Source of the DNA: an uncultured Gammaproteobacteria bacterium
Lineage (GTDB): Bacteria; Pseudomonadota; Gammaproteobacteria; HK1
Length of the DNA: 64,000 nt
Direction of reading: 5' to 3'
Assembly: GCA_958295835.1 (NCBI GenBank)
Contig: OY282378.1
Coordinates: 2,249,001 to 2,313,000 of the forward strand
Shown here: piece after piece, positions 19,511-28,248 of the stretch
How positions within the stretch are numbered: position 1 is the first letter of the stretch
Layout of the letters: every line of letters begins with the position of its first letter
The notes under the pieces: model-generated
What the model was told of the DNA's origin: nothing
The model's input: the letters and a program-made list of their open reading frames with translations, nothing else
Databases searched by the model: none
Made by a program: the position numbers and the translations under genes

Positions 19511-21307
19511 GTGAAGGAGCACATCCGATCGCTTCTCGCGCAGGCGCTGGTGGCGCTTCGCGACGAAGGCGATCTCACCCTCGATCCCCTGCCCGGGATC
19601 CCGGTCGAGCGCAGCCGCGGGGACGGCCACGGAGATTTCGCGAGCCCTGTCGCCCTCGCCCTCGCGCGCGTCGCGAGGCGCAAGCCGCGCGAGATCGCCG
19701 AACGCATCGTGGCGCGGCTGCCGGAATCGCCCTCGATCACGTCGGTGACGATCGCCGGACCCGGCTTCATCAACTTCAGCGTCGCGGCGGAGGCGTTCGC
19801 CTCGGTGGTGCGCCGCATCCTCGGCGAAGGCGCGGGGTTCGCGCGCCCGGCGTTCGGCGAGGGCCGGCGCGTCCAGGTGGAGTTCGTGTCCTCGAACCCC
19901 ACCGGCCCGCTGCACGTCGGGCACGGCCGGGGCGCCGCGTACGGCGCCAGCGTCGCGAACCTCCTCGAAGCGGCCGGGTACGACGTGCAGCGCGAGTACT
20001 ACGTCAACGACGCGGGCCGCCAGATGCACATCCTCGCGCTGAGCGTATGGCTGCGGTACCTGGAGCGCCGCGGGCAGACGGTTCCGTTTCCCTCGAACGG
20101 CTATCGGGGCGCCTACGTGCGCGAGATCGCGGCGGCACTCGACGCGGAGCTCAACGCGGGGCGTGGCGCCGAGCGCGAGCGCCTTGTGCGCGACGGGGGC
20201 TTCGACGTCGATACCGAAACCCTCATGCACGGCGTTCCCGCCGACGAGCCGGACGGCGGGGACAAGGAAGCCCACGTGGACGCGCTCATCGCGCGCGCCC
20301 GGTCCCTGCTCGGCGCGCAACGCTACGACCGGGTCTTCGCGCTCGCCCGGGAGACGGAGGTCACCGACATCCGGTGCGACCTCGAGGAGTTCGGCGTCGT
20401 CTTCGACGAATGGTTCTCCGAGCGCTCCCTGGTGGACACGGGCGACGTCGGGCGGGCCGTGGAGCGCCTCCGGGAGCGCGGCCACGTCTACGAGCACGAG
20501 GGCGCGCTGTGGTTCCGCTCCACCGCCTTCGGCGACGAGAAGGACCGCGTCCTGGTGCGCGAGAATGGTGAATCGACTTACTTCGCATCGGACGTCGCCT
20601 ACGCCGCGAACAAGTTCGAACGGGGGTTCGAGCGTGCGATCTACGTCTGGGGCGCCGACCACCACGGTTACATCGCGCGCGTGAAGGCCGCGGCCGAGGC
20701 GCTCGGCTACGACCCGCGAGCGGTGGAGATCCTCATTGTCCAGTTCGCGGTCCTGCACCGCGGCGGGGAACGGGTGCAGATGTCCACGCGCAGCGGCGAC
20801 TTCGTCACGCTACGGGAGCTGCGCGAGGAGGTCGGCGCCGACGCCGCGCGCTTCTTCTACGTGATGCGGCGCTGCGAACAACATCTCGACTTCGATCTGG
20901 AGCTTGCGAAATCGCAGAGCAGCGACAACCCGGTGTACTACGTGCAATACGCGCACGCGCGGATATCGAGCGTGCTGCGCCAGTGCGCGGAAAGGGGCAT
21001 GGTCCCGGGGACGGGTCCGGAGGCGGCGCTCGACACCCTCGTGGAAGCCGAGCCGATCGCCCTCATGTGCACGCTCGCGAGGTATCCGGAGGCGCTGGCG
21101 AATTCAGCGCGGGCGCTCGAACCGCATCAGCTCGCGGCATACCTGAGGGAGCTGGCGACGCAGCTTCACGGGTTCTACAACGCCCACACCTTCCTGGTCG
21201 CCGACGACGCGGCGCGCGGCGCGCGGCTTTCACTGGCGGTCGCGACCCGAACCGTGCTGGCCGATGGGCTGGCGCTGCTCGGGGTGTCGGCGCCGGAGTC
21301 GATGTAG
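19511..21307 (+). CDS. argS: Arginyl-tRNA synthetase
   Basis: A 598-residue class I synthetase that charges tRNA-Arg. The N-terminal Add-1 domain precedes the HIGH signature HVGHGRGA at residues 135-142. The nucleotide-binding region includes GADHHGYIARVKAAAEALGY, and the KMSKS-like loop is QMSTRSGDFVTL. The DALR anticodon-binding domain occupies the C-terminus (QYAHARISSVLRQ). Start is GTG 19511, with CGGAG ten bases upstream, giving the usual N-terminus. The following SPOR gene is the usual neighbour in gammaproteobacteria. The last ~50 bases are part of an imperfect duplication that recurs just downstream. Confidence 0.97.
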   Translation: MKEHIRSLLAQALVALRDEGDLTLDPLPGIPVERSRGDGHGDFASPVALALARVARRKPREIAERIVARLPESPSITSVTIAGPGFINFSVAAEAFASVVRRILGEGAGFARPAFGEGRRVQVEFVSSNPTGPLHVGHGRGAAYGASVANLLEAAGYDVQREYYVNDAGRQMHILALSVWLRYLERRGQTVPFPSNGYRGAYVREIAAALDAELNAGRGAERERLVRDGGFDVDTETLMHGVPADEPDGGDKEAHVDALIARARSLLGAQRYDRVFALARETEVTDIRCDLEEFGVVFDEWFSERSLVDTGDVGRAVERLRERGHVYEHEGALWFRSTAFGDEKDRVLVRENGESTYFASDVAYAANKFERGFERAIYVWGADHHGYIARVKAAAEALGYDPRAVEILIVQFAVLHRGGERVQMSTRSGDFVTLRELREEVGADAARFFYVMRRCEQHLDFDLELAKSQSSDNPVYYVQYAHARISSVLRQCAERGMVPGTGPEAALDTLVEAEPIALMCTLARYPEALANSARALEPHQLAAYLRELATQLHGFYNAHTFLVADDAARGARLSLAVATRTVLADGLALLGVSAPESM

Positions 21308-21450
21308 CGCGCATGGAGGCGGCGATGGCAGCGAAGCGGAAGCAGCCCCGAGGAGAGACGCTCGCCGACGGGCTGATGCTGATCGCGGCATCGGCGCCGG
21401 TGTCGATGTAGCGGGAGCACGGGGGCGACGATGGCAGCGAAGCAAAGGCA
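21257..21450 (+). repeat. Imperfect tandem duplication of the argS end / SPOR gene start junction
   Basis: The junction sequence occurs twice, about 104-106 bases apart. The unit runs from the argS tail (CTGGCCGATGGGCTG at 21257; CTCGCCGACGGGCTG at 21361) through the shared GTCGATGTAGCG stop region to ATGGCAGCGAAGC (21325 and 21431). Copy 1 holds the true argS end and a dead SPOR start. Copy 2 holds a dead argS tail and the live SPOR start. The copies have diverged by several substitutions and small indels, so the event is not recent. Confidence 0.75.
21313..21411 (+). other. Chimeric 32-codon mini-ORF inside the duplication scar
   Basis: Fuses the duplicated SPOR gene start (MAAKRKQ) in frame to the duplicated argS tail (LADGLMLIAASAPVSM) and ends at the copied stop. 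It has start and stop codons and lies between two real genes, but it looks like a by-product of the duplication rather than a selected gene. Confidence 0.5.
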
Positions 21451-22090
21451 GTCCCAGGCGGCGCGGCGCCGCGGCGGCGCGTCGAGGGGCAGCGGCCTGG
21501 TGTGGTTTCTCGTCGGAACGATCACCGGCGGCCTCGTGACGTGGACGGTGCTCGGACGGGATCCGGCGGCGGAGCACGTTCGGGCGACCGTGGAGCGCAC
21601 CGTGGGCCACTCCATCGGGGTCGATTCGACCGAGCAGCCGCCGAAACCGAAGTTCGAGTTCTACACCCTGCTGCCGGAAATGGAGGTCGTGGTTCCCGAC
21701 GAGGATCTCCCCGCACCTCGACCTCCGCCTGCACCGGCCGAGAGCGGCTCGACAGACGAGAGCGGCACCACGGACACGGAGAAGAGCGAGACGAACACGA
21801 CGGTCAAGAAAGATACACAGAGCGATGCGGACAAACCCCTGAGGCCGGGTCACTACATTCTGCAGGTCGCATCGTTCAGGAGCATGAGGGAAGCGGACGG
21901 TCTCAAGGCGCAGCTCACCCTGCTCGGGTTCAGGCCGGTCGTCCAGAGCGTGGCCATCAACAGTGACGAGAATTGGTACCGGGTTCGCATCGGTCCGTAT
22001 ACCGACCGCAATTCCCTTGAAGCGGCCCGGGTCCGGCTACGGGCGGACGGGCACGGCAACCCGTTGGTGGTGTGGGTGAAGAAGGGGTGA
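21431..22090 (+). CDS. FtsN-like SPOR-domain cell-division protein
   Basis: A 219-residue bitopic membrane protein. It has a short basic cytoplasmic N-terminus (QAARRRGG), one membrane span at about residues 23-41 (VWFLVGTITGGLVTWTVL), a Pro/Ser/Thr-rich periplasmic linker, and a C-terminal SPOR domain from about residue 141 (YILQVASFRSMREADGLK, NWYRVRIGPYTDR) that binds denuded septal peptidoglycan. FtsN in gammaproteobacteria has this architecture and sits beside argS or related genes, so a divisome role is likely. The ATG at 21431 is preceded by GGGGGCGACG. The stop at 22088-22090 directly abuts the 3' end of the convergent tRNA gene. Confidence 0.85.
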   Translation: MAAKQRQSQAARRRGGASRGSGLVWFLVGTITGGLVTWTVLGRDPAAEHVRATVERTVGHSIGVDSTEQPPKPKFEFYTLLPEMEVVVPDEDLPAPRPPPAPAESGSTDESGTTDTEKSETNTTVKKDTQSDADKPLRPGHYILQVASFRSMREADGLKAQLTLLGFRPVVQSVAINSDENWYRVRIGPYTDRNSLEAARVRLRADGHGNPLVVWVKKG

Positions 22091-22164
22091 TGGAGCGGGT
22101 GATGGGAATCGAACCCACGTCATCAGCTTGGGAAGCTGAGGTTCTACCATTGAACTACACCCGC
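22091..22164 (-). tRNA. tRNA-Gly (anticodon CCC)
   Basis: A 74-nt cloverleaf read on the minus strand. The acceptor stem GCGGGTG pairs with CACCCGC. There is a D-arm with AATGGTAGA, an anticodon stem-loop TCAGC-TTCCCAA-GCTGA giving CCC at positions 34-36, a T-arm GTGGG-TTCGATT-CCCAT, discriminator T, and an encoded CCA. It closely follows the layout of enterobacterial glyU. The 3' CCA end lies immediately next to the stop codon of the convergent SPOR gene. Confidence 0.95.
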
Positions 22165-22485
22165 CGAGCCGCCGCCGGTCTCGCTTCCGAACACGATCCT
22201 ATCTTGTATCGGGCCGGTTGATCCATACCGTCCGCTGCACGACGATGGAGAGAGACCAATTCGCACGAGCTTTCCTCGAACCACCAATGATTCGACCAGA
22301 CTCGCGGAACTTCCGGAAGCCGGCCTGCTGAAACCGCCATTGGGCGCACTGACGTTGCGAGGCCGGTATCCGGGAGTGCTTCCGCCCTCTCTTCGATCCC
22401 CGCACCTGCGCGGTCGTCGGAGCCTCCACCTCGAAGGGGCGCTCGCGGCGATGCGCCATCACGAGCGTCTTCTGCACGAACGACG
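22165..22485. other. Intergenic region between tRNA-Gly and the glycosyltransferase locus
   Basis: This must contain the tRNA promoter (minus strand) and the promoter of the plus-strand glycosyltransferase genes. A minus-strand frame across 22199-22477 is Arg-rich and matches nothing known. No repeat of the tRNA 3' end and no integrase remnant was seen. Confidence 0.45.
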
Positions 22486-24282
22486 ATGAGCCGCCGGAAG
22501 CGAACGCGCCGACAGGGGCCGCCCGCCAGGCGAGAGGCGGCGAAGCGGGTCGCCCCCGCTTCCCTCCCTTCCGCTCCCGAGTCCCGGTTCGCGCGGCGCG
22601 AGACCCTGGCCGCCCTGGCCCTCGCCGTGCTGGCGGTCGGCTGCTACCTCCCCGCCTTGTCCGCCGGGTTCGTCTGGGACGACGAAGCGTTCACCGACGC
22701 CGCGGCGGTGCGGGAATGGTCCGGTCTGTGGCGCATCTGGTTCTCCCCGCGCGCCATCGAGAACGAGGGGCATTACTGGCCGCTGGTCTATACGAGCTTC
22801 TGGCTGGAGCACAAGCTGTGGGGCTTCGCCCCGGCCGGCCATCACGCCGTCAACGTCCTCCTGCACGCGGCCAACACCCTGCTCGTGCGGCGCCTGGCCG
22901 AACGGCTGGCCGTCCCCGGCGCGTGGCTCGTCGCCGCGGTATTCGCCGTCCACCCCCTGCACGTGGAGTCCGTCGCCTGGATCATCGAGCGCAAGGACCT
23001 GCTCTCGGGCCTGTGCTACCTCGGCGCCTTCCTGGCCTGGCTCCGCTTCACGGACGAGCCGCAAGCGGGGCGGGGAGGGCGGCATTACGTCCTGGCGCTG
23101 GCGCTGTTCGCGGCCGGGATGCTGTGCAAGTCCATCGTGGTGACGCTGCCGGCGGCGTTCGTGATCGTGTCGTGGTGGAAGCGGGGCCGGGTGACGGGCA
23201 GCGACCTGCCGTGGGTGGCCCCCTTCTTCGTCGTGGGGGCGGTCATGGCGGCGGCGGACGTGTCGTTCTACGACGCGCGGGAGCCTCTGTCCCTCGGCTA
23301 CACGGCGGTGGAGCGGCTGCTGATCGCGGCGCACGCGCTGTGGTTCTACGTCGGCAAGCTGGTGTGGCCGGGTGGGCTGGCGGTGATCTATCCACACTGG
23401 GAGACGGGGGCCGGGGACCCGGAGGCGTGGGGCTACGTCGCGGCGTGGGTGGCGGTGGTGGTGGCGTTGTGGTTTCTCCGGGGGCGCGTGGGCCGGGGTC
23501 CGCTGGCGGGGGTGTTGTTCTTCGCGGTCACGCTGTCGCCGGTTCTGGGGTTCGTGGACTACGGCTACATGCAGTTCTCGTTCGTGGCCGACCGGCACCA
23601 GTATCTGGCGGGGATGGGGCTGATGGCGGTGTTGGTGGGCGCGGCGGTGCGCGGCGTGGAGCGCTTGCCGGCGGGAGTGTGGCGGCGATGCGCGGCGGGC
23701 GCGGCGGCGGCGGCGCTGGCCGTCCTGGCGGTGCTGACCTGGCGCCACGCCGGGATCTACCGCGACGAGGTGACGCTGTTCACCCACGTCGTCGCGCACA
23801 ATCCCGCGGCGCGCGGCGCGCAACAGAATCTCGGCAAGGCCCTGCTCGACGGGGGACGCCCGGAGGAAGCGTTGGCCGCGTCCCGCGCCGCCATGGAGCA
23901 GGAGCCGGACGACGTGAAGGCCCATGCCAACGCTGGTGTCGCGCTCATACGGATGGGCCGGCTCGACGAGGCGGAAGAACGGCTCCGCGCCGCTCTGGCG
24001 CTCGACCCGCGCCATCCGATCGTCCTCCAGAATCTGGCGGAATCCCTGAGAAAGCAGGAACGACTGGACGAAGCGCTCGGCTACTATCGCGCCGTGCTGG
24101 AAGCCGATCCCGGGAACGCGCTCCCGCACGCCGGCATGGGCCATGCGCTGTTCGGCCTTGGACGGTACGAGGAAGCCCTCCGGAGCCTCGACCGGGCCCT
24201 GGCGCTGGCGCCGGGATTGGAGTCGGTGCGGACCATGCGCGATTCGGCGCTGTCGCGCCTGGGGCGGGCAGGGGATCGTTGA
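22486..24282 (+). CDS. TMTC-like GT-C glycosyltransferase with TPR repeats, copy 1
   Basis: A 598-residue polytopic membrane protein. A basic N-terminus precedes the first span (LAALALAVLAVGCYLPALSA). The luminal acidic pair FVWDD at residues 62-66 is the expected GT-C catalytic motif. HPLHVESVAWIIERKDLLSG is the signature of TMTC and related TPR-containing O-mannosyltransferase-like proteins. About ten more hydrophobic segments follow, then at least three TPR units from about residue 440 (LGRYEEALRSLDRALALAPG). The family is believed to transfer mannose or another sugar from a polyprenyl-phosphate donor onto Ser/Thr of exported proteins. Starts at ATG 22486; only 13 bases separate it from copy 2. 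Confidence 0.8.
   Translation: MSRRKRTRRQGPPARREAAKRVAPASLPSAPESRFARRETLAALALAVLAVGCYLPALSAGFVWDDEAFTDAAAVREWSGLWRIWFSPRAIENEGHYWPLVYTSFWLEHKLWGFAPAGHHAVNVLLHAANTLLVRRLAERLAVPGAWLVAAVFAVHPLHVESVAWIIERKDLLSGLCYLGAFLAWLRFTDEPQAGRGGRHYVLALALFAAGMLCKSIVVTLPAAFVIVSWWKRGRVTGSDLPWVAPFFVVGAVMAAADVSFYDAREPLSLGYTAVERLLIAAHALWFYVGKLVWPGGLAVIYPHWETGAGDPEAWGYVAAWVAVVVALWFLRGRVGRGPLAGVLFFAVTLSPVLGFVDYGYMQFSFVADRHQYLAGMGLMAVLVGAAVRGVERLPAGVWRRCAAGAAAAALAVLAVLTWRHAGIYRDEVTLFTHVVAHNPAARGAQQNLGKALLDGGRPEEALAASRAAMEQEPDDVKAHANAGVALIRMGRLDEAEERLRAALALDPRHPIVLQNLAESLRKQERLDEALGYYRAVLEADPGNALPHAGMGHALFGLGRYEEALRSLDRALALAPGLESVRTMRDSALSRLGRAGDR
22792..23800 (+). repeat. Near-identical 1 kb core shared by the two TMTC-like genes
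   Basis: 22792-23800 recurs at 24602-25610 with a constant offset of 1810 bases and no indel. By eye I count about six substitutions before 23760. The first ~200 bases of the genes are also very similar, whereas 22684-22790 and everything after about 23810 have diverged. This pattern indicates duplication plus later gene conversion of the membrane core. Confidence 0.85.
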
Positions 24283-24295
24283 GAGGGCAACGGCG

Positions 24296-26089
24296 ATGAG
24301 CCGCCGGAAGCAAGGACGAGAGCGGGGGCGACAGCCGTCCCGCAAGCCGGCGAAGCGGGCCGCCTCCGCTTCCCTCCCTTCCGCTCCCGAGTTCCGGTTC
24401 GCGCGGCGCGAGACGCTGGCCGCCCTGGCCCTCGCCGCGCTGGCGGTCGGCTGCTACCTCCCCGCCTTGTCCGCCGGGTTCGTCTGGGACGACCGGATCT
24501 TCGCCCGGGCGCTCGCGGTCCGGGACTGGGACGGCCTGTGGCGCATCTGGCTCTCACCCTCGGAGATCGAGGACGAGGGGCACTACTGGCCGCTGGTCTA
24601 CACGAGCTTCTGGCTGGAGCACAAGCTGTGGGGCTTCGCCCCGGCCGGCCATCACGCCGTCAACGTCCTCCTGCACGCGGCCAACACCCTGCTCGTGCGG
24701 CGCCTGGCCGAACGGCTGGCCGTCCCCGGCGCGTGGCTCGTCGCCGCGGTATTCGCCGTCCACCCCCTGCACGTGGAGTCCGTCGCCTGGATCATCGAGC
24801 GCAAGGACCTGCTCTCGGGCCTGTGCTACCTCGGCGCCTTCCTGGCCTGGCTCCGCTTCACGGACGAGCCGCAAGCGGGGCGGGGAGGGCGGCATTACGT
24901 CCTGGCGCTGGCGCTGTTCGCGGCCGGGATGCTGTGCAAGTCCATCGTGGTGACGCTGCCGGCGGCGTTCGTGATCGTGTCGTGGTGGAAGCGGGGCCGG
25001 GTGACGGGCAGCGACCTGCCGTGGGTGGCGCCCTTCTTCGTCGTGGGGGCGGTCATGGCGGCGGCGGACCTGTCGTTCTACGACGTGCGGGAGCCTCTGT
25101 CCCTCGGCTACACGGCGGTGGAGCGGCTGCTGATCGCGGCGCACGCGCTGTGGTTCTACGTCGGCAAGCTGGTGTGGCCGGGTGGGCTGGCGGTGATCTA
25201 TCCACACTGGGAGACGGGGGCCGGGGACCCGGAGGCGTGGGGCTACGTCGCGGCGTGGGTGGCGGTGGTGGTGGCGTTGTGGTTTCTCCGGGGGCGCGTG
25301 GGTCGGGGTCCGCTGGCGGGGGTGTTGTTCTTCGCGGTCACGCTGTCGCCGGTTCTGGGGTTCGTGGACTACGGCTACATGCAGTTCTCGTTCGTGGCCG
25401 ACCGGCACCAGTATCTGGCGGGGATGGGGCTGATGGCGGTGTTGGTGGGCGCGGCGGTGCGCGGCGTGGAGCGCCTGCCGGCGGGAGTGTGGCGGCGGTG
25501 CGCGGCGGGCGCGGCGGCGGCGGCGCTGGCCGTCCTGGCGGTGCTGACCTGGCGCCACGCCGGGATCTACCATGACGGGGTGACGCTGTTCACCCACGTC
25601 GTCGCGCACAACCCCGAGGCGCGGTTCGCCCACCGCAATCTGGGCGAGGCCCTGACCGCGGAAGGCCGCTGGGACGAAGCGCTGACCGCCTTTCGCGTCG
25701 CCGCCGAGCAGGCACCGGACGACGACCGTGACCACTCGAACGTGGGGGCCGCGCTGGTCATGCTGGGCCGGCTCGACGAGGCGGAGGAACGGCTCCGCGC
25801 CGCCCTGTCGCTCGATCCGAAGTCGACGTACGCTTTGCAGAACATGGCCGCGCTGGCGGCCAAGCGGGAGCGCTACGGCGAAGCGCTCGATCTCTATCGC
25901 CGCCTCATCGAGGTCAATCCCCGCAATCCGAGCGCCCACCACGGCATGGGCACCGCGCTGTATTTCCTGGGAAGGCCCGCCGAAGCACTGAAGGCGCTGG
26001 AGCGGGCCCTGGCCCTGGACCCGACGCGCGACGACATACGCACCAACCGCGATGAGGTGCTGGCGATTCTGGAGCGCCGCGCGCGATGA
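24296..26089 (+). CDS. TMTC-like GT-C glycosyltransferase with TPR repeats, copy 2
   Basis: A 597-residue paralogue of the preceding gene, starting at ATG 24296. The open frame runs 5' into copy 1, but the N-terminus aligns at MSRRK. The membrane core is almost identical to copy 1. The loop just after the catalytic WDD differs (RIFARALAVRDWDGLWRIWL against EAFTDAAAVREWSGLWRIWF), and the C-terminal TPR region is clearly divergent (LGEALTAEGRWDEALTAFRV, LDLYRRLIEVNPRNPSAHHG). The two enzymes therefore probably share donor and mechanism but differ in acceptor recognition. It is followed after 34 bases by the DUF2723 gene in the same direction, suggesting one operon. Confidence 0.8.
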   Translation: MSRRKQGRERGRQPSRKPAKRAASASLPSAPEFRFARRETLAALALAALAVGCYLPALSAGFVWDDRIFARALAVRDWDGLWRIWLSPSEIEDEGHYWPLVYTSFWLEHKLWGFAPAGHHAVNVLLHAANTLLVRRLAERLAVPGAWLVAAVFAVHPLHVESVAWIIERKDLLSGLCYLGAFLAWLRFTDEPQAGRGGRHYVLALALFAAGMLCKSIVVTLPAAFVIVSWWKRGRVTGSDLPWVAPFFVVGAVMAAADLSFYDVREPLSLGYTAVERLLIAAHALWFYVGKLVWPGGLAVIYPHWETGAGDPEAWGYVAAWVAVVVALWFLRGRVGRGPLAGVLFFAVTLSPVLGFVDYGYMQFSFVADRHQYLAGMGLMAVLVGAAVRGVERLPAGVWRRCAAGAAAAALAVLAVLTWRHAGIYHDGVTLFTHVVAHNPEARFAHRNLGEALTAEGRWDEALTAFRVAAEQAPDDDRDHSNVGAALVMLGRLDEAEERLRAALSLDPKSTYALQNMAALAAKRERYGEALDLYRRLIEVNPRNPSAHHGMGTALYFLGRPAEALKALERALALDPTRDDIRTNRDEVLAILERRAR

Positions 26090-26123
26090 GCCGGCGCGTT
26101 CGACGGCGAAGAACGGTTTCGCG

Positions 26124-28229
26124 ATGAGCCGCAAGAAGCGACGATCGGGTGGCGGGCCGGCGAGACGGTCTCCGCCGCCTCCGCCTCCGGCGCGGTGGTG
26201 GGAGCCGTTGCTTCGCGGGCGTCGCGCGACGCTCCCCGACCTGCATCCGCTCGAGCCGCGGGCGGATGCTCTCGGCGTCGGGCTGCTCTTCGTCGGCGCG
26301 TTCGTGCTCTACGCCGTCTCGGCGCCGCGCACCGTGATGCTGGAGGACGACGGCCTCTTCGTCACCACCGCGGCGTTCGCGGGCGTCGCGCACCCGCCGG
26401 GATATCCCCTGTACGTCCTGCTCGGCTGGCTCGCTTCGCTGGTCCCCCTCGGCGAGGTCGCCTGGCGGGTCCATGCGCTGAGCGGCCTGATGGGCGCGCT
26501 CACCTGCGCCAGCGTCGCCTGGCTCGTGCTGCGCCGCACCGGCGACCGTCCCGCCGCCTGGCTGGCCGGCGCCGCGCTCGCCGCCTCCGAGCACTTCTGG
26601 TCGCAGGCGATCATCGCCGACGTCTACACCACCAATACCGCCGCGGTGTTCCTGACCCTGGCCCTCGCGCAGGAGGCGGCGGCGGCGCGGAGCACACGCC
26701 TGTGGATCGCGGCGGCGGCGGTCTACGGCCTCGGCCTCGCCAATCACTACCCGCTGCTGATCCTGGCGAGTCCCCTGTTCCTCGCCTGTGCCGCGGGCGC
26801 GGGAAGGGACTTCGGACGCCGGGCCGTCTACCTGGCCGCCGTCGCCGCGCTCGCCGCGGCCGCCCTGTACGGCTGGATGGCGTGGCGTTCCCACCAGCCG
26901 GCGCCGGTCAACTTCCTGGGGCCGATCGGGTCCTGGGGCGAGTTCCTCTCCTTCGTCGACCGCAGCATCTACTCCCACATCGACCAGAACCCCAACGCCG
27001 GCCTCGCCGACAAGCTGTTCTTCGCCGGACACTTCGCGACGCAGGCGCTGCTGCAGTTCGGCGTCGTCGGCACGCTCGTCGCGCTGTGGGGCGCGGTCGC
27101 GTCCTTCCGGGGCGGCCGGCGTCTCGGGCTCTCGTGCGAGGCGCTGGCGTTCGTGGCCAGCAGCTTCCTCCTCGTCGCCCTGCTCGGCTTCAACTACGAA
27201 CCTCTCCGGATTTCCACCTTCCGCCCCTATCCGCTGGTCGCCTACTGCATCCTCGCGCTATGGCTGGGCCACGGCGCGCACGCGCTGTTCCGATGGGCGC
27301 GCGCGCGCCGCGCGCCGCTGCTTCCCGTCTTCCACGCCGCGGGCGCGCTCTTCGTGGCGGGTCTCTGCGCCTGGAACGTCGGGGCCAACTACCGGCCCCA
27401 CGACCGCTTCGCCGAGGAACAGGCGCAGGCGTTGCTCGACATCGCCGAGGAAGACGGCGTCTTCGTCCTCTATGCGGACCCGTTCGTCGGCCCGATGTCC
27501 TATCTTCACTGGGTGAAGGGGGTGCGCCCGAACCTGCGGCTGCTGGAGTATCACGGCGTCTACATCGCCGATCGCGTCGTGCGTCCGTTGTGGCCCACCG
27601 GACGCAAGACCGCCGGCTGGGCCGAGTTTCTCCGGAATACGGACCTGCCGGTGTACTCCCTCTGGTACGGTCCGGCCTTCTCGGGGGCGGGCCTGGCGCA
27701 TCTGGGCTTCTTCGTGCGGGTCCACGAGGGCGCCGGACCGGGGCGAATCGAGATCAGGGCCAACGACGAGGCCAAGGCGTTTTTCGGGAAGCTGATCGCG
27801 ATGCCGGCGCCGCGGGACCCGCCGAGCGCCATCCATCGCAACGAGATGCTGAGGGCCTACGGCGAATACCTGGGTCTGGCGCAGGCCGACGAACGGTCTT
27901 CGATGAACGGCTACGTCGAGGACGTCGTGCCGTTGGCGGAAGGCAACTACTGGTCGCTCATGGGCATGTCCAAGGCGCTCGCGACCCAGCCGGGCGAGCG
28001 ATCGCTGCGGCTGGCGGAAACCTACCTGCGGCGGGCCCTGGAGCTGGCCGGGGACGACCGCGGCAAGAAGAATCGGGCGACGGAACGCTTCGTCGAGGGA
28101 CAGGTCGCGTGGCGCCGGGGCGATACCGGCACGGCGAGGACGCTGTTCCGGGAATCCCTGTCGATCGACCGCGACGCGGACAATCCTGCCCGCCAAGCGC
28201 TCGAGAAGCTGGACTCCTCCGGCGGCTGA
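26124..28229 (+). CDS. DUF2723 GT-C membrane protein with C-terminal soluble domain
   Basis: A 701-residue protein starting at ATG 26124 (MSRKKRRSGGGP). After a basic Pro-rich N-terminus and the first span comes the family signature: acidic LEDDGLFVTTAAFAGVAHPP with PGYPLYVLLGWLASLVP. DUF2723 proteins are predicted GT-C glycosyltransferases using polyprenyl-phosphate sugars. About ten spans follow. The soluble C-terminus includes a TPR-like end (LRLAETYLRRALELAG, WRRGDTGTARTLFRESLSID). The gene is 20 bases from the next GT-C gene and sits in a co-directional set with the two TMTC-like genes, which suggests related acceptors. Confidence 0.8.
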   Translation: MSRKKRRSGGGPARRSPPPPPPARWWEPLLRGRRATLPDLHPLEPRADALGVGLLFVGAFVLYAVSAPRTVMLEDDGLFVTTAAFAGVAHPPGYPLYVLLGWLASLVPLGEVAWRVHALSGLMGALTCASVAWLVLRRTGDRPAAWLAGAALAASEHFWSQAIIADVYTTNTAAVFLTLALAQEAAAARSTRLWIAAAAVYGLGLANHYPLLILASPLFLACAAGAGRDFGRRAVYLAAVAALAAAALYGWMAWRSHQPAPVNFLGPIGSWGEFLSFVDRSIYSHIDQNPNAGLADKLFFAGHFATQALLQFGVVGTLVALWGAVASFRGGRRLGLSCEALAFVASSFLLVALLGFNYEPLRISTFRPYPLVAYCILALWLGHGAHALFRWARARRAPLLPVFHAAGALFVAGLCAWNVGANYRPHDRFAEEQAQALLDIAEEDGVFVLYADPFVGPMSYLHWVKGVRPNLRLLEYHGVYIADRVVRPLWPTGRKTAGWAEFLRNTDLPVYSLWYGPAFSGAGLAHLGFFVRVHEGAGPGRIEIRANDEAKAFFGKLIAMPAPRDPPSAIHRNEMLRAYGEYLGLAQADERSSMNGYVEDVVPLAEGNYWSLMGMSKALATQPGERSLRLAETYLRRALELAGDDRGKKNRATERFVEGQVAWRRGDTGTARTLFRESLSIDRDADNPARQALEKLDSSGG

Positions 28230-28248
28230 CGAGGGCTCGGAGGGGGCG

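Noticed and set aside
22091..22485. Genomic-island attachment site at tRNA-Gly.
   Set aside because: The tRNA is complete, no integrase lies nearby, and no duplicate of its 3' end was found in the window.
22459..26134. Long minus-strand frames opposite the TMTC-like genes.
   Set aside because: Arg/His/Pro-rich translations with no motif, wholly antisense to well-supported membrane proteins and duplicated along with them.
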